A stretch of 12,795 bases of DNA from MB-PLM-2 sp964385715 (GTDB taxonomy: Bacteria > Planctomycetota > Planctomycetia > Pirellulales > UBA7805), in NCBI GenBank assembly GCA_964385715.1, contig CAYLRE010000125.1:1-12795 (forward strand), read 5' to 3'. The notes below the pieces were generated by a model. It saw nothing but the letters and a program-made list of their open reading frames with translations. It was not told the origin of the DNA and did not search any database. The translations under genes were made by a program, and so were the position numbers. Within the stretch, counting starts at the first letter, position 1, and each line of letters opens with the position of its first letter. This document shows positions 1 through 5,883 of this stretch, piece after piece.

Positions 1-431
1 CCGGGGCCAAAGGGCCCGGTACAGGCGGGCTGTTGCTTTGGCCGCTGTTTGGGGCCACGAATCAATTGCTGGCGGGCTTGGCCTTCATGGTGATCGTCTT
101 CTACTTGTGGCGAAGGAACAAGCCGATCTGGTTTGCCGTGGTGCCGATGGTGCTAATGGTTGTCTTTCCCGCTTGGGCACTGTTGTGGCAGATGTTCAAC
201 GCCACGAGTGGTTGGATCGGCCATGTCGACGCGAATAGCGGCGAGGTGGTCGGAGGTAATTTGCTCCTGCTCGGCTTTGGTTTCGCCATCTTGCTTCTAC
301 AACTGTGGATGGTCGTCGAGGCGGTGCTCACTTGGCGACGGGCCAAAGGCGTGTTGGAAGAGGGCCTGCCACCGCTCGCCGTAGAACCAAGCCTCGCCAC
401 CGCCGGTAACGACCAAGGAAGGTCTTGCTAG
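1..431 (+). CDS. cstA: Carbon starvation protein CstA, C-terminal part (5' end outside window)
   Basis: This is the last ~142 codons of a CstA-family transporter; the reading frame is open from base 3 and ends at a TAG at 429-431. CstA is a many-spanning inner-membrane protein linked to peptide (and in some bacteria pyruvate) uptake during carbon limitation. The hallmark LWPLFGATNQLLAGLA segment is present, preceded by a Gly-rich stretch (GTGGLLL). Two hydrophobic helices follow (roughly codons 30-60), then a loop with DANSGEVVGGN, a last membrane helix (LLLLGFGFAILLLQLWMVV) and a short polar tail. This matches the C-terminal CstA five-helix domain. A TTG at 33 is in frame but is not the start, because conserved family sequence continues upstream. 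The gene is followed by a hairpin-prone stretch and then by the DUF1559 gene on the same strand. The identification is firm; the substrate is not shown by the sequence. Confidence 0.9.
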   Translation, partial: GAKGPGTGGLLLWPLFGATNQLLAGLAFMVIVFYLWRRNKPIWFAVVPMVLMVVFPAWALLWQMFNATSGWIGHVDANSGEVVGGNLLLLGFGFAILLLQLWMVVEAVLTWRRAKGVLEEGLPPLAVEPSLATAGNDQGRSC

Positions 432-436
432 GGCTA

Positions 437-471
437 CTGAGACTATTTCGTCTCAACGCGTTACGTCTCAG
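437..471 (+). other. Inverted-repeat cluster downstream of cstA
   Basis: Just after the cstA stop, CTGAGAC (437-443) can pair with GTCTCA at 450-455 (6 bp, 6-nt loop) or with GTCTCAG at 465-471 (7 bp, 21-nt loop). The two GTCTCA copies flank the self-complementary AACGCGTT (455-462). Two mutually exclusive hairpins are therefore possible. No T-run follows, so a classical intrinsic terminator is not shown. A role in ending cstA transcription or protecting its 3' end is inference. Confidence 0.3.
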
Positions 472-522
472 GCTGTATTGCGGTTGGTGTACCGGTGTCT
501 TGCCGACTGGTTCGGCTGCGAC

Positions 523-551
523 TGGACTCTTTGTCTTCTGCGGCGAATAAT
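523..551 (+). promoter_or_regulatory. Candidate sigma70-type promoter for the DUF1559 gene
   Basis: TGGACT (523-528, 4/6 match to TTGACA) is followed after exactly 17 nt by AATAAT (546-551, 5/6 match to TATAAT). Transcription would begin near 558, about 57 nt before the ATG at 615. The position, spacing and direction suit the DUF1559 gene. Planctomycete promoters are poorly defined, so this is only a sequence-match call. Confidence 0.4.
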
Positions 552-600
552 GCGCGACGAGGGGAACGTTGTTTCGCTGGGCCGATCGGTAGCGAAACTT

Positions 601-609
601 GGGAGGAGG
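601..609 (+). promoter_or_regulatory. Strong ribosome binding site that fixes the start at 615
   Basis: GGGAGGAGG lies 5 nt upstream of the ATG at 615. The same frame is open 40 codons further upstream to an ATG at 495, but that stretch reads as low-complexity Ser/Arg-rich sequence and has no such site. The start is therefore placed at 615. Confidence 0.75.
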
Positions 610-614
610 CAGGC

Positions 615-1721
615 ATGCAACGCAATGGGGATTGGGCACCGCCGGAACAGCCGTTTGTCGTCACGGAAGAGCCAGTCGTGGTTGCTGATGGTTCGGCTAC
701 TGGCGATGCGGGCGTCGTCGTTAAGGCGGACAAGCCGTTTCAATTTCGTCTACAGTCGATGTTCTGGGTGATTGGTCTCTGCGCCTGCGCATTCGCTTTA
801 TTGCGGGTGATTGGGCCAGAGGGTTTCGCTCATCTGCTACTGGCTCTATTCTCGATCGCCGGCATCGGAGCGGTGGCCGCCGTTGTTATTCTGGCGGCTT
901 ACTCGGTTGGCTATGGAGTGATTCGTGGAGCCACGTTCGCGCTGGCGTTCTTCTCAGCGATGGCATTGCGGGTGGCAATGTTCCTTGAGGTGAAGAGACG
1001 CTCAATCGTCGTTGTGATGTCGGTAATTGTGGTCGTCGGTTGCGCTACGATAGGTATCGGTCCACCGCTAGTGATTGGTGGCCACGGTGGAGGCGATATC
1101 GAAGCAATGAACGACCTGCGTAACGTGGGACTCGCGCTAATTCACTACCATCAGGTTCACGGAACCTATCCGCCGGCCTATATCGCCGACGCCAACGGCA
1201 AGCCGATGCACAGTTGGCGAGTCTTGCTGTTGCCCTATCTTGGCGAGCAAGGAGTATATGACGCCTATGATTTCTCCGAGCCCTGGGATGGGCCGAACAA
1301 CAGCAAGCTACATAGCGCAAACGTTTTCCCCTACTGCGACCGTTACGGGAATGATGTCACGCCAGGGATGACACGCTACGTCGCTATCGTTGGCAAGCAG
1401 ACGATGTGGCCGCCTGGAAAGGCCGCCGACGAAATGCGTGCTGGAGACGACGCAGCGAATACGCTGCAAATTGTTATCGATCCGGAAACCCAAGTGTGCT
1501 GGTGTGAGCCACGAGACTTGGAGTACGATCGGCTGCTCGCCCGGGCGAGAGCGGAGCTGTTGGCTGACGAGGCCGATTCCTCGAGCAGGATCTATGGCGC
1601 GTTTGTTAACTGCCGGATAGAGCGTTTCACCGGCAACGCGCTGGCGAAGATCGCCCTGTTGGCGACCGTTCCGACGGACAGAAAATCGGAAGTGACGGTT
1701 GATTGGTTCTCTGGTGAATGA
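615..1721 (+). CDS. Membrane-anchored DUF1559 domain protein (368 aa)
   Basis: This is a planctomycete-type protein of unknown function. After a ~40-residue acidic, probably disordered N-terminus comes FQFRLQSMFWVIGLCACAF (42-60), which resembles a hydrophobic module often seen at the N-terminus of planctomycete membrane proteins. Further hydrophobic helices lie at about 72-97, 103-123 and 130-155. The soluble part (about 160-365) is a clear DUF1559 domain: NDLRNVGLALIHYHQVHGTYPPAYI (166-190), HSWRVLLLPYLGEQ (199-212), YDFSEPWDGPNN (218-229), YVAIVG (255-260) and the CWCEPRDL block (295-302). Typical DUF1559 proteins begin with a type IV pilin-like signal and end with an 'aDGSVrfl' motif. Here the pilin signal is absent, and the matching C-terminal segment reads AFVNCRIERF (329-338), so the DG is lost. 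It may be a divergent, multi-helix relative rather than a pseudopilin. Its substrate or partners are unknown. Confidence 0.85.
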   Translation: MQRNGDWAPPEQPFVVTEEPVVVADGSATGDAGVVVKADKPFQFRLQSMFWVIGLCACAFALLRVIGPEGFAHLLLALFSIAGIGAVAAVVILAAYSVGYGVIRGATFALAFFSAMALRVAMFLEVKRRSIVVVMSVIVVVGCATIGIGPPLVIGGHGGGDIEAMNDLRNVGLALIHYHQVHGTYPPAYIADANGKPMHSWRVLLLPYLGEQGVYDAYDFSEPWDGPNNSKLHSANVFPYCDRYGNDVTPGMTRYVAIVGKQTMWPPGKAADEMRAGDDAANTLQIVIDPETQVCWCEPRDLEYDRLLARARAELLADEADSSSRIYGAFVNCRIERFTGNALAKIALLATVPTDRKSEVTVDWFSGE

Positions 1722-1728
1722 CCTTAGA

Positions 1729-1747
1729 AGTGTCCGTCACGGACTCT
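1729..1747. terminator. Possible bidirectional terminator hairpin between convergent genes
   Basis: GTCCG-TCA-CGGAC (1732-1744) forms a 5-bp stem with a 3-nt loop. It can extend by AG/CT beyond one T-T mismatch, to 1729-1747. It sits between the stops of the DUF1559 gene (+) and fliM (-), where a shared terminator would be expected. There is no clear T-tract on either side, and the stem is short. Confidence 0.3.
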
Positions 1748-1757
1748 GTTCGCTACC

Positions 1758-2807
1758 TTAAGCCGCTGCTTCATCTGAGCCAGAGGGCGAGATGGGCGGT
1801 TCTGCTTCAATCTGGTCCTCGACCTGAATCGCCTTGTGCCCTTTAAGTTGGCCCACGCTGGCGTGGAACTTGGGAACGCCTTCTACGCAAATCGTCAGCG
1901 GCTGGCGAGTGTCTTTCTTGGTCGTGATGATGTCACCGACTCGCAGACCCAGCAGATCTCGTGTGGTAATGGCGGTACTGCCGAGATGGGCGACCAATTC
2001 TACTACGGAACCGCGTAGTCCGCGGGTCAGGATCTCGGTGTTCTCGGGCGTGGTTTTGTGTTTGCCGTAGGCGGCCCAGCTGTTGGCGGTCAACTTGCTG
2101 GCGATTCGTTCAATCGAGTTGAACGGAATACAGAGGTTGATCATGCCTCGCACGTCGCCGATGCTGACTTCAAAGCTGATCAGAACCACGACTTCATTCG
2201 GCGGAACGATCTGCACGAGTTGCGGATTGCTTTCGACGCGTTCGACCGAAAGATCGAGTTCGAGTACCTTTTCCCAAGCGTTCTTGAGTTCGATCAAGAA
2301 CAGCGTCGTGATGCGTGTGACGAGACGCAGTTCGATTTCGGTGAGCGGGCGCTTGGCAAAGGAGCTGCTTTCCCGACCGCCACCCAGTAGCCGATCGATG
2401 ATCGGGTAGAGAATCGACGGATTGATGTCGAGAATCAGATTTCCTTCGAGCGGCTTCGCCTTGAGCAGATTAAAGCAGGTAGGGTTCTCGAGACTGAACA
2501 CGAACTCGTTGTAGGTGAGCTGGTCGACGCTGGTCAGCTTGACGTCGACGATCGATCGCAACAGGGCCGAGAGCGCGGCACCGAAGTTGCGGCCGAAGCC
2601 TTCATGCAGCGTCTGAAGCGCCCGCATTTGCTCTTTGCCGACGCGTTCGGGTCGCTTGAAGTCGTAGGTCGTTACGCGTTGACGGACCTGCCGGGGAGCC
2701 GCCGCGGCAGGGGCGGCTTGCGCAGGGCTCGCGCTACCTCCGCCACCGCCATCCATCGCGTTAAGCAGGCTTTCGATTTCGTCTTTGCCTAGAGCATCGT
2801 CGCCCAT
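1758..2807 (-). CDS. fliM: Flagellar motor switch protein FliM
   Basis: FliM is part of the flagellar C-ring. It binds phosphorylated CheY and, with FliG and FliN, sets the direction of rotation. The N-terminus carries GKDEIESLLNAM, the EIDALL-like CheY-binding motif. A Gly/Ala/Pro-rich linker follows (about residues 20-44). The middle domain begins at YDFKRPERV (48-56) and includes FGRNFGAALSALLR and the conserved IIDRLLGGGR (136-145). The C-terminal SpoA (FliN-like) domain spans about 276-336, with DLLGLRVGD and GHKAIQV. Length (349 aa) is normal. An ATG at 2819 would add four residues, but it overlaps the GGAGG that lies 5 nt before the ATG at 2807, so 2807 is preferred. The gene starts 38 nt after proA on the same strand, and no other flagellar gene is in the window. 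The family call is very secure. Confidence 0.95.
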   Translation of the reverse strand: MGDDALGKDEIESLLNAMDGGGGGSASPAQAAPAAAAPRQVRQRVTTYDFKRPERVGKEQMRALQTLHEGFGRNFGAALSALLRSIVDVKLTSVDQLTYNEFVFSLENPTCFNLLKAKPLEGNLILDINPSILYPIIDRLLGGGRESSSFAKRPLTEIELRLVTRITTLFLIELKNAWEKVLELDLSVERVESNPQLVQIVPPNEVVVLISFEVSIGDVRGMINLCIPFNSIERIASKLTANSWAAYGKHKTTPENTEILTRGLRGSVVELVAHLGSTAITTRDLLGLRVGDIITTKKDTRQPLTICVEGVPKFHASVGQLKGHKAIQVEDQIEAEPPISPSGSDEAAA

Positions 2808-2812
2808 GTTCG

Positions 2813-2817
2813 CCTCC
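2813..2817 (-). promoter_or_regulatory. Ribosome binding site of fliM (decides the start)
   Basis: On the - strand, GGAGG occupies 2817-2813, 5 nt before the ATG at 2807. The upstream in-frame ATG (2819-2817) shares a base with this site and has no good site of its own. Confidence 0.65.
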
Positions 2818-2845
2818 ATGCGAAGGGCGCCAAGCGCGTTGGTGT

Positions 2846-4117
2846 TTAACGCACCTGGCCCTCACCGTGTACCACGTACTTGTAACTGGTCAGCTCTTTC
2901 AGCCCACAGGGACCGCGGGCATGAAACTTGTCCGTGCTGATACCGATTTCTGCCCCCAGGCCAAACTCGCCACCGTCATTAAAGCGAGTACTGGCGTTGA
3001 TCATGACCGCCGAACTGTCGATGCGTGCCGCGAATTCTCGGGCAGCTTCGATCGAAGCAGTCACGATCGACTCAGTGTGCTGGGAACTGTATTGATTGAT
3101 GTGTGTAATCGCGTCGTCGAGCGAGCCGACAACACAGGCGGAGATTACCGGGCCGAGGAACTCGACGCCAAAGTCTTCGTCCGTTGCTTCAGTGGCAGCC
3201 GGTATTAGTTCACGAACCTGTGTGTCACCGCGAATCTCGACACCCTGAGCGGCGAGCGATTTGCCAAGTCGGGGTAGAATTTCCGCCGCCACATCTGCAT
3301 GCACGACGAGCGATTCGGCCGCGTTGCAAACGCCCATGCGGTGGCACTTGCTGTTCACAACAATGTCGTGGGCCATGTTGAGATCGGCCGCGGCATCCAC
3401 GTAAACGTGGCAGTTGCCGGAGAAGTGCTTCATCACCGGCATGGTTGCTTCACTGGCAACCCGGCGAATCAGTCCCTCGCCACCGCGGGGAATGGCTAAG
3501 TCGATGTATTGATTGAACGACAGGAAGTGTCCGACCGCTTCACGATCGGTCGTGGCGACGAGTTGGACGGCGTTCTCAGGCAAGCCAACTTCTTGTCCCA
3601 CTTCGTTGATCAAGTCGACGATCGCACGGCTCGAATGGGCTGCTTCCTTTCCGCCACGCAGGATCACGGCATTGCCGCTCTTCACGCACAGGGCAGCCGC
3701 ATCGGCCGTCACGTTGGGACGTGACTCGTAGATAAAAAAGATAACGCCCAAGGGGACGCGGACTTTCTGCACATCGAGACCGTTGGGGCGAACCGAAGAT
3801 TCGATCACTTCTCCAGCTGGATCGGGCAATGCCGCTACGGCTTCCAATCCGGCAGCGATCCCTTCGATACGTTCCTCGTCGAGACGAAGTCGATCGGTCT
3901 GGGCATCCGTCAGTCCGTAGCCAGGCGCAGCTTCCACGTCGCGCACATTTGCTTCCAAGATGGCCGGAGTTGCTTCACGTAGCTTGGCGGCGGATTGTTT
4001 GAGCCAGGCGATTTTGATATCGCCACGCAACGAAGCTAACGATCGCGAAGCGGTACGAGCCCGCTCGGCAACCTGTTCGCAATAGGCCTGAAGTTCGTGA
4101 TCTTGGATGACGGACAT
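2846..4117 (-). CDS. proA: Gamma-glutamyl phosphate reductase (glutamate-5-semialdehyde dehydrogenase)
   Basis: ProA is the second enzyme of proline biosynthesis: it reduces gamma-glutamyl phosphate to glutamate-5-semialdehyde with NADPH in the cytosol. The 423-residue length is typical. Family motifs are in order: VRVPLGVIFFIYESRPNVT (119-137), AALCVKSGNAVILRGGKEA (141-159), the catalytic cysteine in GVCNAAESLVVH (C264), and the C-terminal signature from HTESIV (347) through NASTRFNDGGEFGLGAEIG (374-392). All core residues look intact. The start at 4117 has no strong Shine-Dalgarno sequence, but the N-terminus has the expected length. The 248 nt upstream hold no gene, so the gene probably has its own promoter; a TAGAAT at 4157-4152 is a possible -10 with only a weak -35. 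The usual partner proB is not in the window. fliM follows after 38 nt and is probably co-transcribed. Confidence 0.96.
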   Translation of the reverse strand: MSVIQDHELQAYCEQVAERARTASRSLASLRGDIKIAWLKQSAAKLREATPAILEANVRDVEAAPGYGLTDAQTDRLRLDEERIEGIAAGLEAVAALPDPAGEVIESSVRPNGLDVQKVRVPLGVIFFIYESRPNVTADAAALCVKSGNAVILRGGKEAAHSSRAIVDLINEVGQEVGLPENAVQLVATTDREAVGHFLSFNQYIDLAIPRGGEGLIRRVASEATMPVMKHFSGNCHVYVDAAADLNMAHDIVVNSKCHRMGVCNAAESLVVHADVAAEILPRLGKSLAAQGVEIRGDTQVRELIPAATEATDEDFGVEFLGPVISACVVGSLDDAITHINQYSSQHTESIVTASIEAAREFAARIDSSAVMINASTRFNDGGEFGLGAEIGISTDKFHARGPCGLKELTSYKYVVHGEGQVR

Positions 4118-4205
4118 GGGGAAATAACTCAGCGAAATCAGCGGTCGTGAAATTCTAGGTTCCGTGGTCTGTACGGCGATTCAGTATGTGTGAGCCGGCT
4201 TCTTC

Positions 4206-4230
4206 GTAGCGGTCCGTAATGGGCCGCTAC
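4206..4230. repeat. Ten-base-pair hairpin in the folP-proA spacer
   Basis: GTAGCGGTCC and GGGCCGCTAC flank the 5-nt loop GTAAT. Read on the + strand all ten positions pair, with one T-G wobble. In the - strand transcript, the direction of the neighbouring genes, one C-A mismatch interrupts the stem after seven pairs. No T-run follows on either strand. Its role is unknown; a transcript-end structure or part of a dispersed repeat are both possible. Confidence 0.5.
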
Positions 4231-4240
4231 TGATCGCGGA

Positions 4241-4259
4241 GACCGACGCGCAAGTATCC
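4241..4259. repeat. Intergenic 19-mer, copy 1
   Basis: GACCGACGCGCAAGTATCC here matches the sequence at 7943-7961 at 18 of 19 positions (the difference is A versus T at position 16). Both copies lie in gene-free spacers with the same orientation relative to the flanking - strand genes. This could be a dispersed genomic repeat or a protein-binding site; chance is not excluded with only two copies. Confidence 0.4.
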
Positions 4260-4365
4260 TTGAATGCATGGTCTGCGTCAACGTCTTCCCGGCTCAGGTA
4301 ACGGGCAGTGCTAGCAGGATTAAGGCCATCGGCGGCGGCAATTTAGGACCGCCAAACCGGCCGCC

Positions 4366-5283
4366 TTAGGAAGCGAACCAGGTGGCTGGTTCAGTGGCTC
4401 CGAGAGCCCCGCTGGCGGCGTAAAGCCGGAGGGCGTCCGCCGTGGCTTTGACATCGTGAACACGCAGCACCTGGATCCCCTGGGCCGCTAGCGCGAGAGA
4501 CACGCCGACGGTCGCTGCGGTGCGATCGGCCTCCTTATCGCCCAAGACCTTGGCGATGAAACCCTTGCGGGAGTGACCGACCAGGAGCGGGCAGCCGATT
4601 TCGTGATAACGCCAGCTTTCGGCCAGAAGTGTGAGATTGTGCTCGTGGGTCTTGCCGAATCCGACGCCCGGGTCGAGGCAGATCTTGTCGCGGGAGATCC
4701 CGGCCGCGGTGAGTGTTTCGAGTCGCTCACGCAGATACTTGTCGATGTCGGCCACAACGTCATCGTAGCGGGGATCATCCTGCATGGTCTGTGGCGTCCC
4801 CTGCATGTGCATCGCGCAAATGCCGGCTCCCGTTTCCAATGCCACGGAAATCATGTCGGCATCGCCGGAGAGACCGGTGACATCGTTGATGATCTGCGCA
4901 CCGGCTGCCAAAGCTTCGCGGGCGACGGCCGCCTTGGAGGTGTCGATCGATATCGGCACGTCGGTCTGACTGGCCAGGGCTTCGACAACACCTACGACGC
5001 GATCGAGTTCATCTTGGAGCGAAACCGGATCGGAATACGGACGAGTGCTCTCGCCGCCGATATCGAGAATGTCGGCCCCTTCTTCAGCGAGCCGTAGCCC
5101 CTGCTCAACCGCCGCCGAATGGTCAAGGAACTTACCGCCATCGGAGAAACTATCGGGCGTGACGTTAACGATACCCATGAGCCGAGGGACCGCCGGCAGG
5201 GTAAGTTCGCGCGTTTTCAATACCCACCGGGTAGCCCGGTTCGGGAATCGCTTGGCCGCTGAAGTCGATGACTGGGTGCTCAT
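4366..5283 (-). CDS. folP: Dihydropteroate synthase
   Basis: FolP condenses 7,8-dihydropterin pyrophosphate with p-aminobenzoate to give dihydropteroate in folate synthesis; it is the sulfonamide target. The TIM-barrel motifs are all visible: MGIVNVTPDSFSDGG (36-50), DILDIGGESTRP (71-82), SIDTSK (112-117), INDVTGL (132-138), AMHMQGTPQTMQ (157-168), LDPGVGFGKT (203-212), LLVGHSRKGFI (233-243) and VLRVHDV (272-278). Length is 305 aa, slightly long because of a ~20-residue N-terminal tail. The ATG at 5283 lies 119 nt inside the upstream lipoprotein gene, in another frame. A TTG at 5220 is an alternative start, but W20 and the residues after it look like family sequence, which favours an earlier start. 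No strong Shine-Dalgarno sequence precedes 5283. It is probably the last gene of the TPR-lptE-folP unit. Confidence 0.95.
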   Translation of the reverse strand: MSTQSSTSAAKRFPNRATRWVLKTRELTLPAVPRLMGIVNVTPDSFSDGGKFLDHSAAVEQGLRLAEEGADILDIGGESTRPYSDPVSLQDELDRVVGVVEALASQTDVPISIDTSKAAVAREALAAGAQIINDVTGLSGDADMISVALETGAGICAMHMQGTPQTMQDDPRYDDVVADIDKYLRERLETLTAAGISRDKICLDPGVGFGKTHEHNLTLLAESWRYHEIGCPLLVGHSRKGFIAKVLGDKEADRTAATVGVSLALAAQGIQVLRVHDVKATADALRLYAASGALGATEPATWFAS

Positions 5284-5830
5284 TCTCGGCAGTGTACCAC
5301 GGGGCTTCCATCATGGAAACGATCTGCTCGGCCAGGCGTTGAATCGCCTGTTGTTGTGCGACGGTGAGCGACTGTCCGACTTCGGGTGTCAATGCACTGG
5401 TCGCCGACACCTCCCAGACTTGGTCCGGAACCATCAACGTTTGACTTTGGTGAATCGGCTCGCCTGCTCGGTTCGTCCAATTGACGAGAACACTCATCTG
5501 GATGTCGTAGTTGCGAGGGTCGTCGAAGCGACTTTCGACGATCACGTCCTTGGACTCTCCGACGAGTCGCCCGCTGAGCACCGTGTCGGCCCGCTCGCGT
5601 GGCACAACTTTGTACGGCGTTTTCAATTCGATCTCTTTGATGACCGCTTCGGTCAGTCGCTCACCCAGGTTTCGCCGAAAACTATCCGACTGAAAAACGG
5701 GGACGTGGACCGTGCGGACTTGTGGTGTGTAGAGACTCTGGTTGCCGAGGTGGTAGCCGATACAGCCGGGCAGGAGCAGACACATCGCCATCAACAACGC
5801 GGCATAGCGGTACCACGGCCGGAAACGCAT
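5165..5830 (-). CDS. lptE: LptE-like outer-membrane lipoprotein
   Basis: LptE, together with LptD, forms the outer-membrane translocon that places lipopolysaccharide at the cell surface. From the ATG at 5830 the protein begins MRFRPWYRYA, a hydrophobic core and LLPGC, a typical lipoprotein signal with Cys23 as the lipidated residue. The mature part has the LptE pattern: GYHLGNQSLY, VRTVHVPVFQSDSFRRNLGERLTEA, IKEIELKTPYKVV, then a beta-rich section and a terminal helix (QQQAIQRLAEQIVSMMEAPW). An in-frame ATG at 5875 would add 15 residues and sits 8 nt after the TPR gene stop, but it gives an unusually long signal; neither start has a good Shine-Dalgarno sequence. After the W that ends the helix, 43 further residues rich in Pro and Gly run over the folP start. 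The family assignment is by motif; E. coli-type LptE similarity would be low. Confidence 0.8.
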   Translation of the reverse strand: MRFRPWYRYAALLMAMCLLLPGCIGYHLGNQSLYTPQVRTVHVPVFQSDSFRRNLGERLTEAVIKEIELKTPYKVVPRERADTVLSGRLVGESKDVIVESRFDDPRNYDIQMSVLVNWTNRAGEPIHQSQTLMVPDQVWEVSATSALTPEVGQSLTVAQQQAIQRLAEQIVSMMEAPWYTAENEHPVIDFSGQAIPEPGYPVGIENARTYPAGGPSAHGYR

Positions 5831-5883
5831 CGCTGCATTCGACTCGACGCAATCGAATTGTTGAAGACTAGGCATGAGGGAAT

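Larger units (their letters stand above)
4118..4365. other. Gene-free, inverted-repeat-rich region between folP and proA
   Basis: No convincing reading frame is present in these 248 nt. It contains an 8-bp perfect inverted repeat, TGAGCCGG (4191-4198) and CCGGCTCA (4289-4296). Enclosed between its arms are a 10-bp hairpin (4206-4230) and a GC-rich sequence that recurs at 7943 (4241-4259). Close to proA, on the - strand, TAGAAT (4157-4152) could be a -10 element with a ~28-nt leader. Close to the folP stop, GGCGG/CCGCC pairing (about 4331-4353) could form a weak GC hairpin at the end of folP transcription, without a T-run. Confidence 0.5.

Noticed and set aside
495..614. Upstream start (ATG at 495) for the DUF1559 gene
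   Set aside because: The extra 40 residues look random and would overlap the candidate promoter, whereas the ATG at 615 has a strong GGGAGGAGG site.
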